A stretch of DNA of 7,352 nt from Pseudomonadota bacterium (lineage in GTDB: Bacteria; Pseudomonadota; Gammaproteobacteria; JAKAQQ01): NCBI GenBank assembly GCA_021819635.1, contig JAKAQQ010000033.1, forward strand, positions 1 to 7,352. The letters run 5' to 3'. Position numbers and translations under genes: made by a program. Within the stretch, counting starts at the first letter, position 1; each line of letters starts with the position of its first letter. Of the stretch, positions 1 through 6,293 are shown one piece after another. The notes below the pieces were generated by a model. The model saw nothing but the letters and a program-made list of their open reading frames with translations, had not been told where the DNA came from and made no database searches.

Positions 1-455
1 CTTACCCGTTGCCGGAATCGCAACTCGACCGGTTTCTCCTGCGTCTTGAGCTCGGCTATCCCGACCCCGCGCACGAAAAGGCACTCTGGGGGGGGGAGGA
101 TCCACGCGGGCGACTCGCCCGCCTGCGGCCACGGACCGACGCGGGGGCCCTTCTTGCGGCCCAGGCGGCGGTGCGTACGCAGCCGGTCTCGCCCGCAGTG
201 CTCGACTACGTCGCCCGGCTGGTCGCGCGCACGCGCGGGGAGCCCGCGCTCTCCCCCGGACTCTCGCCCCGGGCCGGGCGGGCGCTCGTCGCCGCCGCCC
301 GGGCCCACGCCTTCCTCGCCGGTCGCGGGGCCCCGTGGCCGGACGACGTCAAGGCCGTCTTCGTCGCCGCGGCCGCCCACCGGCTCGGCCGCGAGGGCGC
401 CGCGGCGTCGGCCGCGCGCCTCCGCGCCATCCTCGAGACCACGGCCGCGGCGTGA
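1..455 (+). CDS. MoxR-family AAA+ ATPase, C-terminal part (5' end outside window)
   Basis: Only the last 151 codons are present; the reading frame is open from base 3 to the TGA at 453-455. It opens with YPLPESQLDRF, the MoxR signature that follows sensor 1 and carries the presumed arginine finger. A GYPDP segment follows, then the helical lid domain, with VSPAVLDYVARLV and the sensor-2-like GLSPRAGRAL, and near the end the usual WPDDVKAVF stretch. The Walker A and B motifs lie upstream, outside the window, so ATPase competence cannot be judged. MoxR ATPases are cytoplasmic, chaperone-like proteins usually encoded beside DUF58 genes, as here: the TGA overlaps the next gene's GTG by 4 bases (452-455). 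A run of nine G (88-96) encodes part of WGGED without breaking the frame. The family call is firm; the client of this ATPase is unknown. Confidence 0.92.
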   Translation, partial: YPLPESQLDRFLLRLELGYPDPAHEKALWGGEDPRGRLARLRPRTDAGALLAAQAAVRTQPVSPAVLDYVARLVARTRGEPALSPGLSPRAGRALVAAARAHAFLAGRGAPWPDDVKAVFVAAAAHRLGREGAAASAARLRAILETTAAA

Positions 456-1372
456 ACAGGCTCGCGGAGCGCCTCGGTTTTCCGCGTCCACACCGGCGCT
501 ACATCCTCCCCACGCGCTTCGGTCTGGCCTACGCCTGCGTGGTGTTCTTCGTCTTTCTCGGCGCGGTGAATTACAACGACAACATGGCGCTCTTCCTGAC
601 CTTCGTACTCGCCGCCCTCGCCTGGCTTGCCATGGTTCGCTCGGAACGCAGCCTGCGCGGTCTTGCGGTTGAGTTGGACACGCCGCCCACGGGTTTCGTC
701 GGCCGGCCGCTCGTCGTGGGCATCACCCTGCGGGGGTGTCGCCCCCAACCGACAACCCACCTCAACGTTGCCCTGCGTGGGGGAGCGTGGGTCCCGGTCC
801 CGCGCCCGGAAGCGGGCGAGACGCATTCGCTCGCGCTCGCCTTCGTCCCCACGCGACGCGGACGCGTGGCGGTCCCGCCGTGGCGATTGGCCTGCGAGCG
901 ACCCCTCGGCCTTTTCCACGCCTGGTGCGGGGCCCCAAGCGAACGGGTGGCAATGGTCGCGCCCGCGCCGGCCACGGACGGGCCCGCCCGCCCGCCGTCC
1001 ACCGCTTCGCCGCAATCACGAGACGAGCCGGGCGAAGACTTCCACGATCTCCGTCCCTGGCGAAGCGGGGACTCCCCCCGCCGCGTGGCGTGGCGGGTCT
1101 ACGCCCGTCGGGGAGAACTCCTCGTCCGCACGTTTGAGCCCCCCCCGCCCCCCCACCTCGTGCTGCACTGGGAGGAGACCGAAGCGTTCGCTCGCGGGCA
1201 GGGTGAGGAACGGGTCGAACACCGTCTCTCGATCCTCTGCCGCTGGGTGCTCGAAGCCGAGCGGGAGCGGACGCCCTACGGCCTCGTGCTCCCCTCCGCC
1301 ACGGTGGCCGCGGGCCGCGGCGAGCCGCACTTTCGAGCCTGTCTGGAAGCTCTGGCCCTCCATGAAGCCTGA
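452..1372 (+). CDS. DUF58 domain membrane-anchored protein
   Basis: A 306-residue protein starting at GTG 452, inside the moxR stop. No clear Shine-Dalgarno precedes it, so translational coupling is likely. An upstream in-frame extension exists but would run deep into moxR and is implausible. Two N-terminal hydrophobic segments (about 22-38 and 46-62) anchor it in the inner membrane, followed by a beta-rich region. The segment RGRVAVPPWRLACERPLGLF (137-155) fits the family's 'RG...DPFGLF' pattern. The DUF58 core GEDFHDLRPWRSGDSPRRVAW (about 194-214), continuing to GELLVRTFE (221-229), matches the family consensus closely. Five prolines (230-234), encoded by a C8-G-C7 tract, follow directly, which is unusual. 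DUF58 proteins accompany MoxR and transglutaminase genes; some resemble von Willebrand factor A folds. The biochemical role is not established. Confidence 0.92.
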   Translation: MNRLAERLGFPRPHRRYILPTRFGLAYACVVFFVFLGAVNYNDNMALFLTFVLAALAWLAMVRSERSLRGLAVELDTPPTGFVGRPLVVGITLRGCRPQPTTHLNVALRGGAWVPVPRPEAGETHSLALAFVPTRRGRVAVPPWRLACERPLGLFHAWCGAPSERVAMVAPAPATDGPARPPSTASPQSRDEPGEDFHDLRPWRSGDSPRRVAWRVYARRGELLVRTFEPPPPPHLVLHWEETEAFARGQGEERVEHRLSILCRWVLEAERERTPYGLVLPSATVAAGRGEPHFRACLEALALHEA

Positions 1373-3491
1373 GTCTGTGCACCCCGCCCGATCCACGACG
1401 AGCGACGGGGCCAGCGTCCCACGCCCCCGCGGAGAGAGGACACGCCCGGCCCCACGGCCGCTCGCACGCCGCCGGTTCACGATCTTTTCTCTCCTCCTGG
1501 TGCTGGCCGCGTTACCGGCCGCACGCGCGGATTTCGTGCCGTGGATCACCCCCTTTGCCGCCCTCCTCGCTCTCCTCGCCCTGGTTCGCGGCCCGCGCGG
1601 ACGACGTCCGCCGCTTGCGCTCCTCCTCACCCTGGCCGGCGCCGCCTTTGCCGCCACCCTCCTTCACTACGGCACGATCAACGGGCTGCGCGCCGGCGGC
1701 ACCCTCCTCCTCGGCCTGGCGGGGCTCAAGCTCCTCGAGGCACGCCACGAGCGTGACCTCGGAACGGTGCTCCTCCTCACCCTGTTCCTTCTTGCCACCG
1801 ATCTCTTTTTCGGGCAGCATCTCCCCACGGTCGCCTACGTGTTCGCCGTCCTCATCCTGGTCCTGGCCGCTTGGATCGCGGGCGACGAAGACCCGGTCCG
1901 GGCCCACGGGACCACGGCCTCGGCCGCTCTCCGCTCCGGACTCCGCCCGGCTCTCGGGCTCCTGACCTGGAGTCTCCCTTGGGCGCTTGTGCTCTTTATT
2001 TTCGTTCCGCGCGTTCACGGGCCCCTCTGGGGGTGGGGCCGGCGTCACGCCTGGGTGAGCGGACTCGCCCCGAGTCTGGGGCTCGGGGGCATCGACCACC
2101 TGGTCCTGTCACGACGAACGGTCATGACCGTCCGCTTCACCGCCCCGCGGCCGGCGGCCAACCGCCGCTATCTCCGCGTCTACGTCTTCGCGCGTTTCAA
2201 CGGCGAGCGCTGGCTTCCCTCGCCCCGCGCGCTCGAGCCCGCGTCGCCCGGGCCCGCGGGTGGCCCGCCGGGCCCAAGAACGACCTACCGAGTGGTCGTG
2301 CGCCCGGACGGACGGGCGGCGCTCCCCGCCCTCGGGCGCCCGATCGTCGCCCCTCCGGGGACGTGGCTGACGCACGCGGGCACGTTGCGCGCCCACCGAC
2401 CTCTCCGGCGCAGTTTCCGCTACACGCTCACCGCGGCCACGGGTCCGCGCCCCACCCCCCGCTTCGGCCGAGAAGCCCGGGCCCGCAACCTGGCGCTTCC
2501 CCCCGGCATCGATCTCCGGGCCCGGCGCCTCGCCCGACGCTGGGCACGACGCCATCTCTCCCCCGCCGCGCTTGTCGTCCGTGCCCTCCGTTACTTCCAC
2601 GACGGACCGTTCTATTACACGCTGCGCGCCCCGCCCCTCCACGGGCGAAACGCCGTCGACACGTTTCTTTTCCGCTCCCGGCGCGGGTTCTGTACCGACT
2701 ACGCCACGGCGTTCGCCGTCCTCATGCGGGCGGCGGGCGTTCCGACCCGGGTGGTCACCGGCTACCTTGCCGGCCGCTACGATCCCCTGAGCGGCCGGGT
2801 CGTCTTCCGCGGCGCCGACGCCCACGCCTGGGACGAGGTCTGGATCCGCGGGGCCTGGCGACGGGTGGATCCCACGGCCGCGATTGCCCGAAGCCGCATC
2901 TCGCGCCGCGCGCTGCGTCTTCTCGCCGGAGGCTACACGGTCGGGGGCTTCGATGTGGCGTCCGCCCCTTGGCTCGTAAGACTCGGCGGTCTCTGGCGCC
3001 GGGTCGGAGCGCTCTGGGACCGTGATGTCCTTGGCTACGGGCCGCGGGCGCAGCGGGCGTTTCTTCGTCGCCTGGGTTGGAAGATCCACGGCTGGCGTTC
3101 GTGGCTCCCGGTGCTCGCGGCCGTCCTCATCCTGCCGCCGCTTCTCCTCTGGGGGGCCGTCGTCCTGGAGGGGAGGCGACGGCGAGCCCGCCGCGACGAC
3201 CGGGCCTGGCAGGCCCTCCTCCGCCGCCTGGGGCGTCTTTACCCGCCGTCGGCCGCCCTCGGGGAGACACCCCTTGAGTACGCCGCACGGATCGCCCGCA
3301 TCGACCCCGACCTGGGCCGTCGACTCCGGACGCTCGCCCGCCGCCGCGGCCGCGTCCTCTACGAGCCCGGAGCCGACGCGGCCGACGTTCGCCGGTACCG
3401 GCGAACGCTCCGTCTCCTACGCGTCCGTCTCAAGCGGCTCCCGCTCAATCCACGGGAGGCGGAGCCGTCTCCGCCGCGGCCGGCACCCTGA
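1362..3491 (+). CDS. tgpA: TgpA-like membrane protein with periplasmic transglutaminase domain (DUF3488 / Transglut_core / DUF4129)
   Basis: A 709-residue protein starting at ATG 1362, overlapping the DUF58 stop by 11 bases. The open frame extends upstream to 627, but only as a shadow of DUF58. The start has a weak GGAAG about 12 bases upstream. A basic, Pro/Arg-rich N-terminus (1-39) is followed by five to seven hydrophobic segments (between about 40 and 215; DUF3488). A periplasmic region carries the transglutaminase core: RRGFCTDYATAFAVLMRAAG with nucleophile Cys444, DAHAWDEVW with His488 and RVDPTA with Asp503. Spacing and context match the papain-like triad. A further membrane segment (about 580-602) leads to an Arg-rich cytoplasmic tail with ETPLEYAARIA (635-645), as in DUF4129. 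Pseudomonas aeruginosa TgpA, the named relative, is an inner-membrane protein with this layout and is reported to be important for viability. Substrate unknown. A Gly/Pro linker lies at 296-305. The 3' end overlaps the convergent MFS gene by 47 bases. Confidence 0.94.
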   Translation: MKPESVHPARSTTSDGASVPRPRGERTRPAPRPLARRRFTIFSLLLVLAALPAARADFVPWITPFAALLALLALVRGPRGRRPPLALLLTLAGAAFAATLLHYGTINGLRAGGTLLLGLAGLKLLEARHERDLGTVLLLTLFLLATDLFFGQHLPTVAYVFAVLILVLAAWIAGDEDPVRAHGTTASAALRSGLRPALGLLTWSLPWALVLFIFVPRVHGPLWGWGRRHAWVSGLAPSLGLGGIDHLVLSRRTVMTVRFTAPRPAANRRYLRVYVFARFNGERWLPSPRALEPASPGPAGGPPGPRTTYRVVVRPDGRAALPALGRPIVAPPGTWLTHAGTLRAHRPLRRSFRYTLTAATGPRPTPRFGREARARNLALPPGIDLRARRLARRWARRHLSPAALVVRALRYFHDGPFYYTLRAPPLHGRNAVDTFLFRSRRGFCTDYATAFAVLMRAAGVPTRVVTGYLAGRYDPLSGRVVFRGADAHAWDEVWIRGAWRRVDPTAAIARSRISRRALRLLAGGYTVGGFDVASAPWLVRLGGLWRRVGALWDRDVLGYGPRAQRAFLRRLGWKIHGWRSWLPVLAAVLILPPLLLWGAVVLEGRRRRARRDDRAWQALLRRLGRLYPPSAALGETPLEYAARIARIDPDLGRRLRTLARRRGRVLYEPGADAADVRRYRRTLRLLRVRLKRLPLNPREAEPSPPRPAP
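2250..2275 (+). repeat. G+C-only stem-loop inside tgpA
   Basis: GGGCCCG (2250-2256) pairs with CGGGCCC (2269-2275). CGGG (2257-2260) pairs with CCCG (2264-2267), leaving a TGG loop and one bulged C (2268), for 11 G-C pairs in all. It encodes the Gly/Pro-rich linker around residues 297-305 of the TgpA-like protein. The structure is read directly from the sequence. A function such as translational pausing before the catalytic domain is only conjecture, and G+C-rich Gly/Pro codons give such pairings easily. Confidence 0.6.
3386..3407. repeat. Perfect 22-bp palindrome near the convergent operon ends
   Basis: CGTTCGCCGGT (3386-3396) is followed immediately by its exact reverse complement (3397-3407). 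As RNA it forms a 9-bp stem with a GTAC loop. It lies in the tgpA coding sequence (codons 675-682, DVRRYRRT), starting 37 bases past the MFS stop on the - strand, where a terminator for the ctaG-prfC-MFS operon would be expected. No T-tract follows on either strand, so it is not a classical intrinsic terminator. It could be a U-less hairpin that stabilises a 3' end, a protein-binding dyad, or chance favoured by Arg codons. Confidence 0.75.
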
Positions 3492-4731
3492 GGAGAAGCA
3501 GCGCCCCGGAAACGAAGAGAAGAACGACCGTCGCGATGCCCCCCCGCGCCGAGCCCGTCGCCATCTCGGTTGCGGCGACGAGGAGCGGGCCGAGGACCGC
3601 CGAGAACTTCCCGACGACACCGTAGAAACCAAAAAACTCCGCCGAGCGCCCGCGCGGGACGAGGCGCCCGTAGTAGGCGCGGGAGAGGCCCTGGATGCCG
3701 CCCTGCACCAACCCCACGGTGGCGGCGAGCGCGAAGAACTCCGTCACCGTGTGCATCCAGGCCGCCGCGAGGGTCACAAGCGCGTAGACGCCGATCGCGA
3801 ACAGAATGCCGCGGCGCAGCCCCCAACGTTCCCCGAGATGGGCGTAGAGCACGGCCGAGGGAAACGCCACCGCCTGGGTGAGAAGAAGCGCCTCGACCAG
3901 GCTTGCCGAAGGGAATCCGAGCGCGAGCCCGTAACTCACCGCCAACCGGATGATGGTGTTGACGCCGTCGATATAGCACCAGTACGCGACGAGAAAGAGC
4001 ATGACGGTGCGGTGGCGCCGGACCTCGCGAAACGTGCGCCTGAGGCGCGCCCAGCCTTGGGCCACAAGCGGGGGGGACGAAAGAGGCCGCCCCGGCCGCA
4101 GCTCCGGACTCTGTCCGAGGAGTGGGAGGGCGAGCGCCGCCCACCAGAGGGCCACCGTCCCAAAGACCACGGTCCGCACCGCCGCCGGACTCCCGAGCCC
4201 CAGGATTTCCGGGTGGGTGGCAAGGGCGATTTCGGCGGCGAAGAGCGTTCCCCCGGCCAGATAGCCCGTGGCGTACCCGTAGGTCGACACGCGGGCAAAC
4301 ACCCCCGGTTCCACGGCGTGCGGGAGGAGCGCGTTGTAGAAGACGTTGGCCCCCGAATATCCGATCGTGGCCAGCCCGTAGAGCATAAGCGCCCCCGAGA
4401 GCGCTCCCGCGGGAAGAAACGCGAGGGACGCGGTCGCCGCCACCCCGAGAAAGACGCAGAGGGCGAGGAACCGTCCGCGCACCGCCCGGGCGTCGGCCAT
4501 GGCCCCGGCGAAGGGCGCGAGGAGCGCGACGACGAGGGACGCCCCGCCCGCCGCGAGCGCCAGGTCCGCAAAGTCCGTCGCGGGGCTCGTCCCCCGTCCC
4601 CAGGCGTGGACGAGGAAGACCGGGAAAAACCCCGCCATCACGGTCGTCGCAAAGGCCGATTCCGCCCCGTCGTAGAGGAGCCAGCGCCAGGCCCCGCGGA
4701 CCGTGCCGGAGGGGGACCCCTCCCCGCTCAC
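3445..4731 (-). CDS. Atg22/UMF1-family MFS transporter
   Basis: A 428-residue integral membrane protein with about twelve hydrophobic segments in two halves, split by a basic loop (about 205-240). It resembles the bacterial UMF1 (Atg22-like) branch of the major facilitator superfamily. Supporting motifs are ESAFATTVMAGFFPVF near the N-terminus, LLAPFAGAMADAR (70-82), NALLPHAV (133-140), RVSTYGYATGYLAGG (147-161), and in the second half QGGIQGLSRAYYGRLVPRG (343-361) and EFFGFYGVVGKFSAVLGPLL (365-384). The family's usual YDWANSAF start motif reads YDGAESAF here, with Trp and Asn replaced. Substrates of bacterial members are mostly unknown; the yeast relative Atg22 exports amino acids from the vacuole. 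Start: GTG 4731, overlapping the prfC stop by 4 bases and preceded by AAGGA at 6 bases. The 3' end overlaps tgpA on the other strand. Confidence 0.88.
   Translation of the reverse strand: MSGEGSPSGTVRGAWRWLLYDGAESAFATTVMAGFFPVFLVHAWGRGTSPATDFADLALAAGGASLVVALLAPFAGAMADARAVRGRFLALCVFLGVAATASLAFLPAGALSGALMLYGLATIGYSGANVFYNALLPHAVEPGVFARVSTYGYATGYLAGGTLFAAEIALATHPEILGLGSPAAVRTVVFGTVALWWAALALPLLGQSPELRPGRPLSSPPLVAQGWARLRRTFREVRRHRTVMLFLVAYWCYIDGVNTIIRLAVSYGLALGFPSASLVEALLLTQAVAFPSAVLYAHLGERWGLRRGILFAIGVYALVTLAAAWMHTVTEFFALAATVGLVQGGIQGLSRAYYGRLVPRGRSAEFFGFYGVVGKFSAVLGPLLVAATEMATGSARGGIATVVLLFVSGALLLLRVPAAAETAPPPVD
3458..3475. repeat. Stem-loop inside the overlap of the two convergent genes
   Basis: GGCGGAG (3458-3464) and CTCCGCC (3469-3475) form a perfect 7-bp stem around the loop CCGT. 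It sits between the two opposing stop codons (MFS stop 3445-3447, tgpA stop 3489-3491), so it falls within the last codons of both genes. There is no T-tract on either side. Its position suits a bidirectional transcript-end structure, but that role is inferred from location alone. Confidence 0.65.
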
Positions 4732-6293
4732 GCCGGGTCCTTGCGCTCGCGGCTGGCGAGAAACCGCAGCCGCGGATGGCGCTCGGTGACGAGATCCATG
4801 TGGACGCGATGGGGCGCGAGATAGACGAGCGAACCCAGGCCGTCGCGGGCGAGATGCGCGCCCGCCCCCTCCTCGAGCACGGCCAGCGCCTCCGCGGGGC
4901 CCTCCACCCAGCGGGCCACCCCGATCCCCGCCCCTTCGGTACGGACCGGCACGCCGTATTCTTCCTCGAGGCGGTAAGCCACCACATCGAACTGCAGCGG
5001 GCCCACGGCGCCCAGAATCACGTCGTTGCCGAGAAGCGGGCGGAAGAACTGGACGGCCCCCTCCTCGGCCAGCTCGCCGATGCCACGGAGCAGCGCCTTG
5101 CCGCGCAGCGGATCGCGGACGATGAGACGGCGAAAGATCGTGGGGGCGAAGTTCGGGATGCCCCGGAAGTGGAGCTCTTCGCCCTCGGTGAACGTGTCCC
5201 CGATTTCGATGCCGCCGTGGGTCGCGAAGCCAATGACGTCCCCGGCGTAGGCCGCCTCCGCCCGTTCGCGCTCCTGGCCGAGAAAAACCATGAGATCGTT
5301 GGGCACAAGAGAGCGTCCACGATCGACGTGGCGCAGACGCCGCCCGGGCTCGTAGCGGCCCGAGCAGAGGCGGACGAATACCACGCGGTCGTGGTGACGG
5401 GGATCCATGTTGGCCTGGATCTTGAAAACAAAACCGCTCGCCGGATCCTCGTCGGGGTGCACGGTCCGCTCGCGGGCCGCCCGGGGGCCGGGCGAAGGGG
5501 CCACCCGCACCACGAGATCGAGAAGACGGCGAACCCCGAACCCGTGAAGCGCCGACCCGAACAGGATGCCCGTGCGCGCCCCGGCACGGTAGGCGTCGCG
5601 GTCGAAGGCGGGCGTGGCCTCGGCCACGAGGGCAATCTCCTCCTCGAGGCCGCGACGCTCCCCCTCCGAGAAACCCGCGAAGGCCTCCGTGCTGCGCGCT
5701 TCGCCGCCGGCGGTCACGAAGGGCTCAAAGCCGCCCTCCCCACGGTCGATCACGCCACGAAACTCGCGTCCGCTGCCCACCGGCCAGACGAGGGGCGCGG
5801 GCTCCAAGCCGAGCTTTTCGTGAATTTCGTCGAGAAGTTCCAGGGGCGCCCGGGCGTCGCGGTCCATCTTGTTGATGAAGGTCAGCACGGGGAGCGCGCG
5901 TTCGCGCACGATCCGCATGAGCTCGAGCGTCCGGGGCTCGACACCCTTGGCGGCGTCGAGCACCATGAGAACGGAGTCGACCGCGGTCAGGGTGCGGTAG
6001 GTGTCCTCGGAAAAATCTTCGTGCCCCGGGGTATCCAGAAGATTGACGACAGCCCCCCCGTAGGGGAACTGCATGACCGAGGTGGCCACCGAGATGCCCC
6101 GCTCGCGCTCGAGCGCCATCCAGTCGGATCGCGCGGCGCGTTGCGTCCGTCGCCCCTTCACCGCCCCGGCCAGCTGGATCGCCCCGGCCGTGAGAAGAAG
6201 ATGCTCGGTCAGGGTGGTCTTGCCGGCGTCGGGATGCGACACGATGGCCAGGGTCCGGCGCCGGGCCATCACCTCGCGGTCGGCGTCCTTCAC
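4728..6293 (-). CDS. prfC: Peptide chain release factor 3 (RF3), GTPase
   Basis: A 521-residue translational GTPase, close to the E. coli RF3 length of 529. RF3 promotes dissociation of RF1/RF2 from the ribosome after peptide release, and acts in the cytoplasm. Motifs in order: P-loop SHPDAGKTTLTE (19-30), switch I RGISVATSVMQF (65-76), DTPGHEDFSEDTYRTL (87-102), NKMDRDARAPLELLDEI (141-157) and the G5-like FGSALHGFGV (245-254). Domain II (GFVFKIQANMDPRHHDRVVFVRL, about 287-309) and the RF3 C-terminal domain with GAVGPLQFDVVAYRLEEEYGV (428-448) follow. These are RF3-specific rather than EF-G or LepA features. GTG 6293 is chosen because it overlaps the ctaG stop by 4 bases and gives the usual short lead before the P-loop. 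ATG 6269 (residue 9) is the alternative. No clear Shine-Dalgarno precedes 6293, so reinitiation after ctaG is likely. All GTPase motifs look intact. Confidence 0.97.
   Translation of the reverse strand: MKDADREVMARRRTLAIVSHPDAGKTTLTEHLLLTAGAIQLAGAVKGRRTQRAARSDWMALERERGISVATSVMQFPYGGAVVNLLDTPGHEDFSEDTYRTLTAVDSVLMVLDAAKGVEPRTLELMRIVRERALPVLTFINKMDRDARAPLELLDEIHEKLGLEPAPLVWPVGSGREFRGVIDRGEGGFEPFVTAGGEARSTEAFAGFSEGERRGLEEEIALVAEATPAFDRDAYRAGARTGILFGSALHGFGVRRLLDLVVRVAPSPGPRAARERTVHPDEDPASGFVFKIQANMDPRHHDRVVFVRLCSGRYEPGRRLRHVDRGRSLVPNDLMVFLGQERERAEAAYAGDVIGFATHGGIEIGDTFTEGEELHFRGIPNFAPTIFRRLIVRDPLRGKALLRGIGELAEEGAVQFFRPLLGNDVILGAVGPLQFDVVAYRLEEEYGVPVRTEGAGIGVARWVEGPAEALAVLEEGAGAHLARDGLGSLVYLAPHRVHMDLVTERHPRLRFLASRERKDPA
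4738..4742 (-). promoter_or_regulatory. Ribosome binding site of the MFS gene
   Basis: AAGGA on the - strand ends 6 bases before GTG 4731. It supports that start over later ones and lies inside the last codons of prfC. Confidence 0.65.

Noticed and set aside
206..1015. - strand frame of 269 codons across moxR and DUF58
   Set aside because: Charged shadow translation with no domain, opposite two genes with clear family motifs.
627..1361. Upstream extension of the tgpA frame
   Set aside because: Its translation is an Arg/Ser/Pro-rich shadow of DUF58; the homologous protein begins after 1362.
2118..2131. 14-bp palindrome ACGGTCA/TGACCGT in tgpA
   Set aside because: Short enough to occur by chance in a window this long, mid-gene, with no second copy noticed.
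3022..4824. A 600-codon + strand frame running from tgpA across the MFS gene
   Set aside because: Highly charged, low-complexity translation that crosses two well-supported genes; a composition artefact.
3359..4987. A 542-codon - strand frame overlapping the MFS gene
   Set aside because: Arg/Gly/Pro-rich shadow; the neighbouring frame carries the clear transporter motifs.
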